From: Candidatus Aegiribacteria sp.
Lineage (GTDB): Bacteria > Fermentibacterota > Fermentibacteria > Fermentibacterales > JCC-6
NCBI GenBank assembly: GCA_030620995.1
Contig: JAUXIK010000024.1
Span: forward strand, 1-37,918
Direction: 5' to 3'
DNA: 37,918 nucleotides
Positions within the stretch are counted from its first letter, which is position 1, and each line of letters begins with the position of its first letter. Positions 23,549-32,489 of the stretch are shown here, in pieces. The position numbers and the translations under genes are program-made. The notes below the pieces were generated by a model, which worked only from the letters and a program-made list of their open reading frames with translations, was not told the DNA's origin and did no database searches.

Positions 23549-24943
23549 TTACTGTATTTCAAAAGTTTCTCCCATCGAGGGAATAACAGGTTCAATGTTG
23601 ATTCTCTCGAATATTCGACCGGCAAGAACCTCGCTCTGGTCAAGTTCGCCGTGAACGAGGAATATGTCCTTCGCATCTTTACCGACTTTTTCGGCATAGT
23701 CTACCAGTGCATCGGAATCAGCGTGAGCAGAAAAGCCGTTAATCACTTCAAGACCAGCTTTCATGGTGTACTCTTCACCGAATATCTTTACCTCTTTACA
23801 TCCATCCAGAAGTCTTCGTCCCAGAGTGTGCTGAGCCATGAATCCGACAATCAGCACGGTGTTTTTATTACTCTCAATATTGTTCTTAAGATGATGCAGA
23901 ATTCTTCCGTTCTCACACATTCCAGAGGCCGATATTATCACCATGGGTCTTGAATCCATGTTAAGCGCTTTTGATTCTCCTACACTCTGTATGAAACGGA
24001 GTCCTTCGAACTGGAATGGACTTTGTCCACTGTTAAGATACTCACGCATGTGGGAGTCGAAACACTCCTGATGAATCTTGTATATCTCTGTTGCGTCGAA
24101 AGAAAGAGGCGAATCAACAAATACCGGCATATCCGGCATTTCATGGCGTGCTACCAATTCGTGAATATAGTAAAGCACTTCCTGTGTCCTGCCGACACTG
24201 AAAGATGGAATGATCACTTTTCCGCCGAGTTTATATGTTTTATTCACTATATTCCGGAATCGAATCAGAGCTTCTTCATTATCTTCATGATTCCTTCCCC
24301 CGTAGGTACTCTCCATCAGCAGAATATCAGCTTTCGCATTCATATCCGGATCTTTGAGTATAGGTCTGCCGGGTCGACCCAGATCTCCTGAGAACAGAAG
24401 AACCTGCTCATGACCTTTTTCCCGGATAGTAAGTTCAATCTGGGCAGAGCCCAGAATGTGTCCCGCCTCGAGAAAACGCAGAGTTATCCCGTTGAATATT
24501 TCAAACTGTCTGTTGTACGGAATGGACATGAAATGCTCCAGAGTACGTGTCACATCTTCGATGTCATATAAAGGTTCAAGAGGTGGAAGATCCTTTTTCG
24601 CTCTCTTCTTGTTCAGGTACTGAGTATCGTATTTCTGTATATGAGCACTGTCTGGAAGCATGATTGCCGCGAGATCTCTTGTGGCAAAAGTGCTGACTAT
24701 CAAGCCTTTAAAACCTTTCTTTACAACACCGGGAAGGTTACCGGCATGATCTATATGCGCATGTGAGAGAATAATACAGTCCAGCTCAGACGGATTAAAG
24801 GGGAAATTTCTGTTAAGTTCTTCACTTTCAATGCGATGTCCCTGGTGAAAACCGCAATCAAGCAGTATTTTCTTACTGCCAATTTCAAGTAAATGCTTCG
24901 AACCCGTTACAGCACGTGCTGCTCCGAAAAAAGTAATCTTCAC
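23549..24943 (-). CDS. Beta-CASP metallo-beta-lactamase-fold RNase
   Basis: This 464-residue protein belongs to the YSH1/CPSF-73-like beta-CASP group of RNA nucleases. HAHIDH (residues 61-66) binds two zinc ions; LLFSGDLGRPGRPI, LMESTYGGRNH and PSFSVGRTQEVLYYI follow, then MVIISASGMCENGRILHHL and FSAHADS, and LVHGE near the end. It would act on RNA ends or cleave RNA in the cytosol; the group is widespread in bacteria with little study outside archaeal and eukaryotic relatives. The GTG at 24941-24943 is chosen because GGAGGT lies 9 bases upstream and the fold begins at once. The longer frame to 25063 lacks homology. Confidence 0.9.
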   Translation of the reverse strand: MKITFFGAARAVTGSKHLLEIGSKKILLDCGFHQGHRIESEELNRNFPFNPSELDCIILSHAHIDHAGNLPGVVKKGFKGLIVSTFATRDLAAIMLPDSAHIQKYDTQYLNKKRAKKDLPPLEPLYDIEDVTRTLEHFMSIPYNRQFEIFNGITLRFLEAGHILGSAQIELTIREKGHEQVLLFSGDLGRPGRPILKDPDMNAKADILLMESTYGGRNHEDNEEALIRFRNIVNKTYKLGGKVIIPSFSVGRTQEVLYYIHELVARHEMPDMPVFVDSPLSFDATEIYKIHQECFDSHMREYLNSGQSPFQFEGLRFIQSVGESKALNMDSRPMVIISASGMCENGRILHHLKNNIESNKNTVLIVGFMAQHTLGRRLLDGCKEVKIFGEEYTMKAGLEVINGFSAHADSDALVDYAEKVGKDAKDIFLVHGELDQSEVLAGRIFERINIEPVIPSMGETFEIQ

Positions 24944-25133
24944 TTCTGCAAACCTCCAAAGCTCGACTATGTTGAGGAATTCATGGCTCTGCAACCTCGA
25001 ATATGACGAATTCTTTAGAATAGAACATGCTTCCCGCTGAATGCAGGAGTTATATTCAAACAAGTATCATGGGAATTGAGTTGTTTTCGGAAGCCGGCAA
25101 ATTTTCAAGTAAATATTGAATCTGGAGGAACAC

Positions 25134-25910
25134 TTGACCAGATATTTCTTTTTTCTCCTGTCAGCAATTTTCATTATCGGATGTAAGGATGATGAACAGC
25201 TTGTGGATATGACCTCGGAACTGAAGTATTCCCCGATTATTGTCGTGAATTTCGGGGAACTGGCACCCTCTCCGGATCTTCCATGGGCTATAACGGAAAG
25301 AAGTGAGCATATTTCAGGAGCGATGCTGATGCCGGAAGAACCGGAAACAATCCGATCTACAGAGCAGGAGCTTATTCAGGAAGCTGTAGAAAACGACATG
25401 CTGCTGGCTGTGATCAGCGACAGGAATTTCAGTTATGACCTGAACCAGGATCATATCCAGATCTGGACTGATAAAACCGGTAATACGATCTCCATTCCGT
25501 CAGGATTGGCAGAAGAATTTGAAGATTCATTGTGGAAGAATCCTCTGGAAAAGCAGAAAATTCTCTTTAATTTAATGAATCTGTACAAACCGGATTTTAT
25601 TTTCATCAATCCGGCGTATTCTAAAATCACTACCGTATTACAGATCGCTGATTACTGGACAGACCCTGAAATCCTTTCATTCTACACGGTAATATTGTAT
25701 TCGTTGCCTGATACTGATGAATACCGTGGCTGGGCAGTGATTGCTGGAGAGCAGATCAATGGAACCACTCCTTTGGGATTAACTGCAAGTGGAGTGTTCG
25801 CCACAATCAGACTTCTTGCCGGACTTCAATGGGAAAATAACATTCCAGAGAGTGTTCCGGCTCTGTCTATCATTGAAACACTACCGGGTGAAAGTACATT
25901 ATCCTGGTAA
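25134..25910 (+). CDS. Lipoprotein of unknown function
   Basis: This 258-residue protein has a lipoprotein signal (RYFFFLLSAIFIIGC, lipobox IIGC, Cys17). Start is TTG 25134-25136, five bases after GGAGG. The mature part is not recognised with confidence. Its end (GWAVIAGEQINGTTPLGLTA, SGVFATIRLLAGLQW) reads like the end of alkaline-phosphatase/sulfatase superfamily enzymes (a 'product escapes, then threshold' stretch), but no metal-binding motif is visible, so it would be an inactive relative at best. It is divergent from the beta-CASP RNase and 131 bases before the carboxyltransferase. Confidence 0.45.
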   Translation: MTRYFFFLLSAIFIIGCKDDEQLVDMTSELKYSPIIVVNFGELAPSPDLPWAITERSEHISGAMLMPEEPETIRSTEQELIQEAVENDMLLAVISDRNFSYDLNQDHIQIWTDKTGNTISIPSGLAEEFEDSLWKNPLEKQKILFNLMNLYKPDFIFINPAYSKITTVLQIADYWTDPEILSFYTVILYSLPDTDEYRGWAVIAGEQINGTTPLGLTASGVFATIRLLAGLQWENNIPESVPALSIIETLPGESTLSW

Positions 25911-26041
25911 ATAACTGTAATGCATCCTACTTTGCGGGTTCAACGCAAGACTACCACACAATGGCATATCTGAATTATCTTACACCAATAGAAAACACGT
26001 ACTGAATTCTGTCCGGTAAAATTGCATGAGGAGATCCGACA

Positions 26042-27577
26042 ATGTCGATTATGAAATCAGTTAATGATTTTCTCGCTCGTCTTTCAGGCAAGCTGAAAGG
26101 CGGCGGTGAAATAGCTATCGAAAAACAGAAGAAGAAAGGGAAGCATACAGCAAGAGAACGAATTGAAGATCTCCTGCTCGATCATGGCTCCTTTCTCGAA
26201 ACTGACCTGTTTGTTGAGCATTCGGTGAAAAACTTTGGAATGGATCGGAAAGAACTTGCAGGAGATGGCGTTATTACAGGATTCGGGAAAGTCAGTAACA
26301 GATCTGTTGCTGTCTTCGCACAGGATTTCACAGTGGCCGGAGGATCCCTTGGCAAAGCCCACGCCAAGAAAATCACAAAAGTGATGGATGCTGCAGGGGA
26401 GGCTCACATACCACTTATCGGAATCAATGATTCTGGTGGCGCAAGAATTCAGGAGGGAGTGGAATCCCTTTGCGGATACGGTGAAATCTTCTATCGGAAT
26501 ACTCGTATGAGTGGAATCATACCTCAGATTTCCGTAATACTCGGACCCTGTGCCGGAGGAGCGGTGTATTCGCCGGCTCTTACCGATTTTGTTTTCGTGG
26601 TCAATAAAATATCGAACATGTTCATTACAGGCCCTCAGGTGATAAAAACAGTCCTTGGAGAGGAAGTTACGCAGGAGGAACTTGGCGGTGCTGCTACCCA
26701 GACTTCTGTTACAGGTAATGCGCATTTCTACGCGGAAAGTGAAGCGGAAGCTTTCAGTACTCTGAAGAAACTGCTGTCATTCCTTCCAGCCAGCTCGAAT
26801 GAGAAACCTCCTGTTTACAGAGCAGTCCCCCCCGTTAATCCGCTTGGAGATGATGTTATTCCTGACGACAGAAAAGAAGCATACTGCGTCAAAGATCTCA
26901 TCCGGGGAATAGTTGACGCTTCGGACTTCCTCGAGGTCCACGAACGGTGGGCCAGGAATATCGTTGTAGGATTCGCAAGGCTTGACGGAAAATCGATCGG
27001 TATTATTGCCAACCAGCCAAGAGTTCTTGCCGGAGTTCTCGATGTTAACGCTTCCGACAAAGCGGCAAGATTCATCAGGTTCTGTGATTCTTTCAATATC
27101 CCGCTGCTTACAATGGTTGATACTCCTGGATATCTCCCTGGAACAGATCAGGAGCATGCCGGTGTTATCAGACATGGAGCAAAGCTGCTCTACGCCTACA
27201 GTGAGGCTACGGTTCCAAAAATGACCCTGATAATGAGAAAGGCCTATGGCGGCGCTTACATAGCCATGTGCAGCAGGCATCTCGGAGCAACATTTGTAGC
27301 TTCCTGGCCTTCCGGAGAAATAGCTGTCATGGGTCCTGAAGGAGCCGCTAACATAATTTACCGCAGGGAAATCGCGGAGGCCGACGACCCTGATGCCTTC
27401 AGGCAGGAAAAAGTGAATGAATACGAAGAGAAATTTTCCAATCCCTACGTTGCCGCGAAGAAAGGCTACATTGATATCATCATAAAATCAAGCATGACCA
27501 GAGATACATTTATTAAAGCTTTATCAGTTGCGGATTCCTTTGAAATAGGCCATAAGCATGGCAATATCCCTCTGTAG
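26042..27577 (+). CDS. Acyl-CoA carboxyltransferase subunit (PccB/MmdA-like)
   Basis: This 511-residue protein is the carboxyltransferase of a biotin-dependent acyl-CoA carboxylase or decarboxylase. It has the two crotonase-like halves: GKHTARERIEDLLLD, INDSGGARIQEGV, GPCAGGAVYSPALTDF in the first, and VDTPGYLPGTDQEHAGVIRHGAKLLYAY, KAYGGAYIAM, AVMGPEGAANIIYRREI in the second. Propionyl-CoA carboxylase beta and methylmalonyl-CoA decarboxylase alpha look alike and cannot be told apart here. The ATG has GAGGAG upstream. The biotin carrier follows after 14 bases. Neither a biotin carboxylase nor a membrane decarboxylase subunit is in the window. Confidence 0.93.
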   Translation: MSIMKSVNDFLARLSGKLKGGGEIAIEKQKKKGKHTARERIEDLLLDHGSFLETDLFVEHSVKNFGMDRKELAGDGVITGFGKVSNRSVAVFAQDFTVAGGSLGKAHAKKITKVMDAAGEAHIPLIGINDSGGARIQEGVESLCGYGEIFYRNTRMSGIIPQISVILGPCAGGAVYSPALTDFVFVVNKISNMFITGPQVIKTVLGEEVTQEELGGAATQTSVTGNAHFYAESEAEAFSTLKKLLSFLPASSNEKPPVYRAVPPVNPLGDDVIPDDRKEAYCVKDLIRGIVDASDFLEVHERWARNIVVGFARLDGKSIGIIANQPRVLAGVLDVNASDKAARFIRFCDSFNIPLLTMVDTPGYLPGTDQEHAGVIRHGAKLLYAYSEATVPKMTLIMRKAYGGAYIAMCSRHLGATFVASWPSGEIAVMGPEGAANIIYRREIAEADDPDAFRQEKVNEYEEKFSNPYVAAKKGYIDIIIKSSMTRDTFIKALSVADSFEIGHKHGNIPL

Positions 27578-27591
27578 AGGAGAGGGGAATT

Positions 27592-27906
27592 ATGGAAAGC
27601 AAATTCAATAAGCTTAATATCGACGGTACGGAATACTTAACGGAAATCCCGGAAGGATCGCTGAAAGCGTTTAAGGGAATGCCTGATCTTTCGGAAGTCA
27701 GGGCTTTCATTCCGGGATCAATTGTTGATATTCTTGCATCTGAAGGAGATACAGTTAAACCTGGAGATGTGTTGCTGCTTCTTGAAGCAATGAAAATGCA
27801 CAATGAGATCTGCCCTGGAATCAGTGGGATCGTCAGCAAAATACACGTCTCAAAAGGCGATACAGTAAAGAAAGATCAGCTGCTCATGGAGATCTCCAGG
27901 TTTTAA
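27592..27906 (+). CDS. Biotin carrier protein of the carboxylase/decarboxylase
   Basis: This 104-residue protein carries biotin on Lys68 in LLEAMKMHNEI, within a complete biotinyl domain (about residues 36-104, VRAFIPGSIVDILASEGD to KKDQLLMEISRF). GAGAGGGG lies just before the ATG. It is co-transcribed with the carboxyltransferase gene before it and hands the carboxyl group between subunits. It is short and lacks the Ala/Pro-rich linker seen in many such carriers. Confidence 0.92.
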   Translation: MESKFNKLNIDGTEYLTEIPEGSLKAFKGMPDLSEVRAFIPGSIVDILASEGDTVKPGDVLLLLEAMKMHNEICPGISGIVSKIHVSKGDTVKKDQLLMEISRF

Positions 27907-27907
27907 C

Positions 27908-27938
27908 AAAAAAAAGGGGAAGGGAATCATCCCTCCCC
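27908..27938 (-). terminator. Intrinsic terminator of the TPR lipoprotein gene
   Basis: On the minus strand a G+C-rich hairpin (stem CCCC/GGGG plus TCCCT/AGGGA, loop of four, one bulged base) is followed directly by eight T residues. It lies 20 bases past the TPR gene stop. On the plus strand no T-run follows, so it serves the minus-strand gene between two convergent genes. Confidence 0.85.
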
Positions 27939-27957
27939 CAAAAACAGCTGCATTAAG

Positions 27958-29256
27958 CTATTCTATGCCATAATCCTGTGCTTGTTGCATTGCATTAATG
28001 GCGTCATTCCTCCGACCGAGTCTGCTGTAGGTGCTTGCCAGAAGTTCCCAGTAACGGGCATTATCAGGCTGGAATTCGAGCGCTGTTTCAAGAGCTTCAG
28101 CAGCTTCCTCATCCATTTCTTTCCTGCTGTAGCAGGCAAACTTTATATAGTAAGCATTTCCCATTGCATCATTCGACAGACCCTCTATCATTATCGCAGA
28201 ATCAAGCATCGAAAGAGCTTCGTCATAATTCTCCATAACGAAATGAGCATGAGCAAGTGTGGAAAGCACTACAAAATCATCTCCAATAAGATCCTGAGCA
28301 GCGTTAAGCTCGTTGATTGCCTGATCGAAATCTTCCATTTCGATATAAGCGTATCCTTTCGAGATCATCATATTCGCCTTGATGTCGTCGGCCTCTTCCG
28401 GATCAAGCCAGCCTTCGGATACTCCCAGGTCAATCTGAATAAAAGCTTCATCATAAATACCAATTGCGGATTCGAAATCGCCTTCAAGCAGATATGTATC
28501 AGCTATCGCCTCAAGTACATCAACATTGGTAGGATCAATTTCGAGTGCTTTGATATATGCAGCTTTTGCCTGCTCAAGAAGACCAGGAATATCTTCTTCA
28601 GGAGCATTCAAGGACATAATGCTGAGGACACTTCCAGAATTGTATAGAGCCTGTATACAAATAGTTATGATCTGGTCGAGATTCTGAGAATAGTAATCGG
28701 CCATATAAGGATCAGATATTTCCGAAATCTCCAGTTCCATGACTGGAATAAGAGCCATTGCTTTCTGGGAAGCGATCTGGAAAGACTCAAGTGCCGCAGC
28801 ATGGTCACTGTATATATTGAGATTGATATCTCCCATCATAAGATCAAAATCAGGTCTTTCAGGATTGATTTCAGCGCCTGTCTGCAGAAGTTCAACTGCT
28901 GAATCGATGTCTTCTTCATTCATAACGGAAGCTGCAGCGTTGAAGAAAGCAAACCAATACTCTGAAATATCAAGCTTGCCTTCAGTATCAAGTTCCCAGG
29001 TTTTCTCGAATGATTCTGAGGCATCAGCCCACCGGTTCATGCTGATCTGTGCTCGACCTCTCCAGAACCATATTTCAGCGTTGAGTGAGTCACCTCTGGC
29101 AATAACACTGTCCGCAAGATGAATTATATCTTCATATTCCTGATTCTGCATGTGAACCTTCATGCCGGTTACCGCCGGTGAAGAACAGGCAGCAAGTGTC
29201 ATGAGAAGTGTAATCGCGGTAACGATCACATATCGATTACTTATCCATTTACTCAA
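27958..29256 (-). CDS. TPR-repeat lipoprotein
   Basis: This 432-residue protein has a lipoprotein signal (TAITLLMTLAACSSP, Cys24) and then tetratricopeptide repeats along most of its length (YIKALEIDPTNVDVLEAIAD, ALEFQPDNARYWELLAST, ALSMLDSAIMIEG among them). Such proteins act as scaffolds on the periplasmic face of a membrane, often the outer membrane. The partner is unknown. It stands alone: the neighbours on both sides are on the other strand, and the strong terminator follows. Confidence 0.83.
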   Translation of the reverse strand: MSKWISNRYVIVTAITLLMTLAACSSPAVTGMKVHMQNQEYEDIIHLADSVIARGDSLNAEIWFWRGRAQISMNRWADASESFEKTWELDTEGKLDISEYWFAFFNAAASVMNEEDIDSAVELLQTGAEINPERPDFDLMMGDINLNIYSDHAAALESFQIASQKAMALIPVMELEISEISDPYMADYYSQNLDQIITICIQALYNSGSVLSIMSLNAPEEDIPGLLEQAKAAYIKALEIDPTNVDVLEAIADTYLLEGDFESAIGIYDEAFIQIDLGVSEGWLDPEEADDIKANMMISKGYAYIEMEDFDQAINELNAAQDLIGDDFVVLSTLAHAHFVMENYDEALSMLDSAIMIEGLSNDAMGNAYYIKFACYSRKEMDEEAAEALETALEFQPDNARYWELLASTYSRLGRRNDAINAMQQAQDYGIE

Positions 29257-29396
29257 TGGGGAGCCTCCGTTTCAGATGTTTTCCAGCTATCATACTTGAA
29301 ATTGCGAATGTTAAATCTGGTAATACAAGTTCCGGAAGTCAATATTGACATCAATATACGCAACATTCAGTTTACTATGATCGAGAGGAATTTCAT

Positions 29397-29870
29397 TTGG
29401 TTTCTATAACAGGATTGTTTCGAACATTTTTCAGTTTACTGGCGGTTTCAGGTGGTCCATCTTTTACTTCTGCGACTATTGATGACACCGTTATCAGGGA
29501 AGCTGTAATATTGATAAACCATCAAACCATAGTGTTTCTGGAAAATGGAAGAGAATCGAATCTTGCTCTTGTATCTACAGGCAGGGCAGGATACGATACT
29601 CCTACAGGTACCTTTGAAGTGTTATACAGAAGACGCGCACCTGTTTCCAGTTCATATGGTGTAAGAATGCCCTACTGGCTCTGCATTCATCCCTCAGGTC
29701 AGATCGGGCTTCATCAAACCTTCCAGAGTGGAACCAATACACTCGGAACAAAGCGCTCGCATGGATGCGTGAGGATGGGTCAGATAACTGCGAGCTGGAC
29801 TTACTATTGGCTCAAGGTCGGCTCAATTGTGAGAATCCAGGCGGAGAGCCCCAGAAGAGTAAGCCCTTAA
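29397..29870 (+). CDS. L,D-transpeptidase (YkuD domain)
   Basis: This 157-residue protein has a short signal peptide and one YkuD domain. The catalytic motif SHGCVRM gives His122 and Cys124, with His106 in GLHQTFQ upstream, and STGRAGYDTPTGTFEVLYR is the typical substrate-binding start. It would cross-link peptidoglycan stems or attach proteins to them in the periplasm; no LysM or other targeting domain is present. The start is a TTG at 29397-29399 with GAGAGGA upstream. It is divergent from the TPR lipoprotein over 140 bases; TTGACA at 29345-29350 may be its -35 box, but no well-placed -10 box is visible. Confidence 0.9.
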   Translation: MVSITGLFRTFFSLLAVSGGPSFTSATIDDTVIREAVILINHQTIVFLENGRESNLALVSTGRAGYDTPTGTFEVLYRRRAPVSSSYGVRMPYWLCIHPSGQIGLHQTFQSGTNTLGTKRSHGCVRMGQITASWTYYWLKVGSIVRIQAESPRRVSP

Positions 29871-29880
29871 CCCGCAAATC

Positions 29881-30909
29881 TCAGACCAGATCGGGTCTTT
29901 CCTTTTCCAGCTTTGCCACCACATCCTTGAGTTTCTGGGAGTACTCGTCGCTCATTACCAGAGTCACCGAATCGGTTTCCACAACTGAAATGTTCTTCAG
30001 ACCCATGAGGACTGTAAGTTTTCCCTCGTTCCAGACAGTTGTGTTTTCACTGTCTACTGAAATCACTTCGCCTCTTCCAACATCACATTTTCGGGCGGTT
30101 GGCCAATCACCTATATCGTTCCATCCAAATTTCGCCGGAACCATAACTACATTCCCGGCTTTTTCCATAACACCGTAATCGATGGAAATCGAGGGGAGTG
30201 AATCGTAAAGGGACAGATCCGGCTCCGTGTCGGAATCGAGCTTTTCAAGCCCTTCCGCAAGTTCAGGAAGGTGCTGGGAAATCTCGTTAAGGATTACATC
30301 CGCTCTCCAGATGAACATTCCGGCGTTCCAGAAAAATCTATTGCTTGAAACATATTCCTTTGCAGTATCCGGATCAGGCTTCTCCCTGAAAGCTGAAACT
30401 CTATAAATATCTTTTCCGATCTTTTCCCCCTGCTCAAGGTATCCGTATCCTGTGGAGGGATGGTCCGGAGGGATACCTACTGTAACCAGCATTCCATCCA
30501 TGGCAGGCCCGGCAGCGATGGAGAGAGTTTCTCTGAAGCCTTCAGGGTTATCCACGACATGATCTGAAGGAACTACAGCCATGATCGCGGAACCCTCTCC
30601 CCTGTTGAAAAGGGTCCGGGCAGCCCAGCCTATGCATGCTGCTGTGTTCCTGCCTGATGGCTCAAGCAGAAGGTTCTTCTGGTCCATGCATGGAAGCTGT
30701 TCGAGAACTGTTTCCCTGTGATCGATCCCGGTAACAACCATAATCCGTGTGTGGTCGCAAAATCCCTCGAATCTGGAAGCTGTTTCCTGGAGCATTGTCT
30801 TGCAGCCGGTAAGCCTCAGAAACTGTTTCGGCATTTCCCTGGTGGACAGCGGCCAGAACCTTGTACCTCTGCCACCTGCCATAATTACTCCATAGAATGA
30901 CGATTTCAT
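29881..30909 (-). CDS. manC: Mannose-1-phosphate guanylyltransferase
   Basis: This 342-residue enzyme makes GDP-mannose from mannose 1-phosphate and GTP. The nucleotide site is MAGGRGTRFWPLSTREMPKQ; LLEPSGRNTAACIGWAA, VVPSDHVV, FREKPD and FWNAGMFIW follow, and FGWNDIGDW near residue 270 is characteristic. It lacks the C-terminal isomerase domain of fused ManC/AlgA, and the isomerase is a separate gene just before it (TAATG overlap with manA; GGAGG upstream). Last gene of the long minus-strand operon. No phosphomannomutase is in the window. Confidence 0.93.
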   Translation of the reverse strand: MKSSFYGVIMAGGRGTRFWPLSTREMPKQFLRLTGCKTMLQETASRFEGFCDHTRIMVVTGIDHRETVLEQLPCMDQKNLLLEPSGRNTAACIGWAARTLFNRGEGSAIMAVVPSDHVVDNPEGFRETLSIAAGPAMDGMLVTVGIPPDHPSTGYGYLEQGEKIGKDIYRVSAFREKPDPDTAKEYVSSNRFFWNAGMFIWRADVILNEISQHLPELAEGLEKLDSDTEPDLSLYDSLPSISIDYGVMEKAGNVVMVPAKFGWNDIGDWPTARKCDVGRGEVISVDSENTTVWNEGKLTVLMGLKNISVVETDSVTLVMSDEYSQKLKDVVAKLEKERPDLV

Positions 30910-31775
30910 TATTTTCCTCCGGGTTCCACGATATATCCTGAACCTTCCAGTCTGAAGACTCCTCCGTTCGTGTCCGCGATCAGGCAGGCAGGAGAATGAA
31001 TTTCAATCTTCTGAATATGCAGACTTCCGGATACCAGAAAGAAGAGACTTCCACCTGGAGGATCTACTTTTGATTGTCCCCTGTAATACTGAATACTGTA
31101 ATTACAGATATCAAGCGCACGATTGTCGATCACTCCATGCTTTCCGACTGGAACAGGTCTTCCATCTGAACTCCAGTCAATTATTTCTGTTCCCTTTTCC
31201 AGATGAAGCTGCCGGGGTTTTCCGTCAGTTCCCGTTCGTCCCCAGTCGTATAGCCTGTATGTGATATTGCAGCTGCTTTGAACCTCAAGAATCTCCAGAC
31301 CAGGTCCGAGCGAGTGAACGGTTCCCGGAGGAATATGATAAATATCACCGGTTTCAAGGTTAATCCTGTTCAGTACTTCCTCCGCTCTTCCCAGCCGGAT
31401 GGATTCCAGAAAACAGTGCCTGTCACTATTTATTCCACCCATCATCCATGCACCTGCTTCTGCTTGCAGGACTATCCAGGTCTCCTCCTTGAAGAGACTG
31501 CCTTCATCCCTGCCGGGATGGACCTGCACGGACAAACGGTCTGCTGTATGAAGTGTTTTCAGAAGGATCGGGTATACAGTCTTTCCCGGAAGGTTCCCCG
31601 ATGATACGAGAGTATCAACTGATGTTACAGTACCGGAAACAGGATCGGAAAGATCTGAAGAATGATCCTTCTCATGAAAAAGCCACCATATCTCACCAAC
31701 AGGGGTTTCAGACCCATCCTTTTGAAGGCTGCCCCATATTCTTCTGAGATATTCGGGTTTCGAGAGATAGAGCAC
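30909..31775 (-). CDS. manA: Mannose-6-phosphate isomerase, class I
   Basis: This 288-residue cupin enzyme converts fructose 6-phosphate to mannose 6-phosphate. Zinc-site motifs are LSVQVHPGRDEG and IYHIPPGTVHSLGPG, followed by EVQSSCNITYRLYDWGR, the usual order for short class I isomerases of the Bacillus type. The GTG start (31773-31775) is three bases after the upstream gene's stop. It feeds manC, which overlaps its stop. GDP-mannose may be used for surface glycans. Confidence 0.9.
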   Translation of the reverse strand: MLYLSKPEYLRRIWGSLQKDGSETPVGEIWWLFHEKDHSSDLSDPVSGTVTSVDTLVSSGNLPGKTVYPILLKTLHTADRLSVQVHPGRDEGSLFKEETWIVLQAEAGAWMMGGINSDRHCFLESIRLGRAEEVLNRINLETGDIYHIPPGTVHSLGPGLEILEVQSSCNITYRLYDWGRTGTDGKPRQLHLEKGTEIIDWSSDGRPVPVGKHGVIDNRALDICNYSIQYYRGQSKVDPPGGSLFFLVSGSLHIQKIEIHSPACLIADTNGGVFRLEGSGYIVEPGGK

Positions 31776-31778
31776 CTT

Positions 31779-32489
31779 TCAATCACCAACTGTCAGGCGT
31801 GAAAGCATCGCGTTCAGAATAAGCGGTCCTGTGAAATCCCTCTCGGGATGCCACTGCACAGCCACAACATCACCATCATCCGATTCAATCGCTTCAATAA
31901 TATTATCTGATGACTGTGCGGCTAACCGGAAGTCGTCCGGTATCCGCGAAATACCCTGGTGATGAAAAGAGCTTACTTCAGCTTCGGATCCGAGTATTTC
32001 ATGAAGGATAGTATTATTCATGATTCTAACAGAATGCTTCTCAGGTGATTGTGGTTTTCCATGATGATCCAGCGCTCCTTCTATCTGAGTGGGAATGTCC
32101 TGAATAAGCGGAACGCCTTCCGCTATTCCTATTAGCTGCATTCCAAGGCAGATACCAAAAACGGGTTTCCTCATGATTCTCGCTGATGTATAAAGATCCA
32201 TCTCCCAGGCGGGTCTCTCCCGATTGCAGTTTTTTGATCCTTCATTTCGCTGACCGTACAGTTCAGGGTCAGGATCACCGCCTCCTGTGAGCAGCAGCAT
32301 ATCTACTGTTTCCAGAATATCCCTGTATTCATTTCCAGCCGGTATGATTCCAACAGGCAGAGCACCCGTTCCGGCCACCAGTTCAGCATATGTCTGGTTC
32401 AAACCGAAAAGCCACTTACCGTATACTTCAACCTTCTGCTGATCATTCCTGTACCAGTTCAATGTAATACCAATAACAGGTTTTCTCAT
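31779..32489 (-). CDS. Class I glutamine amidotransferase-like hydrolase (peptidase C26)
   Basis: This 236-residue protein is a stand-alone C26 family enzyme like gamma-glutamyl-GABA hydrolase (PuuD). The nucleophile Cys114 is in FGICLGMQLIG and the His-Glu pair in VQWHPE (His214, Glu216). The N-terminus MRKPVIGITLNWY and LLTGGGDPDPELYGQ are typical. Its ATG overlaps the nadA stop (ATGA). The exact gamma-glutamyl substrate is not clear: no polyamine genes are near, so a PuuD name would be unjustified. Confidence 0.88.
   Translation of the reverse strand: MRKPVIGITLNWYRNDQQKVEVYGKWLFGLNQTYAELVAGTGALPVGIIPAGNEYRDILETVDMLLLTGGGDPDPELYGQRNEGSKNCNRERPAWEMDLYTSARIMRKPVFGICLGMQLIGIAEGVPLIQDIPTQIEGALDHHGKPQSPEKHSVRIMNNTILHEILGSEAEVSSFHHQGISRIPDDFRLAAQSSDNIIEAIESDDGDVVAVQWHPERDFTGPLILNAMLSRLTVGD

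Noticed and set aside
29345..29378. Full sigma-70 promoter before the L,D-transpeptidase
   Set aside because: TTGACA is perfect, but the nearest good -10 box is about 22 bases away, too far.
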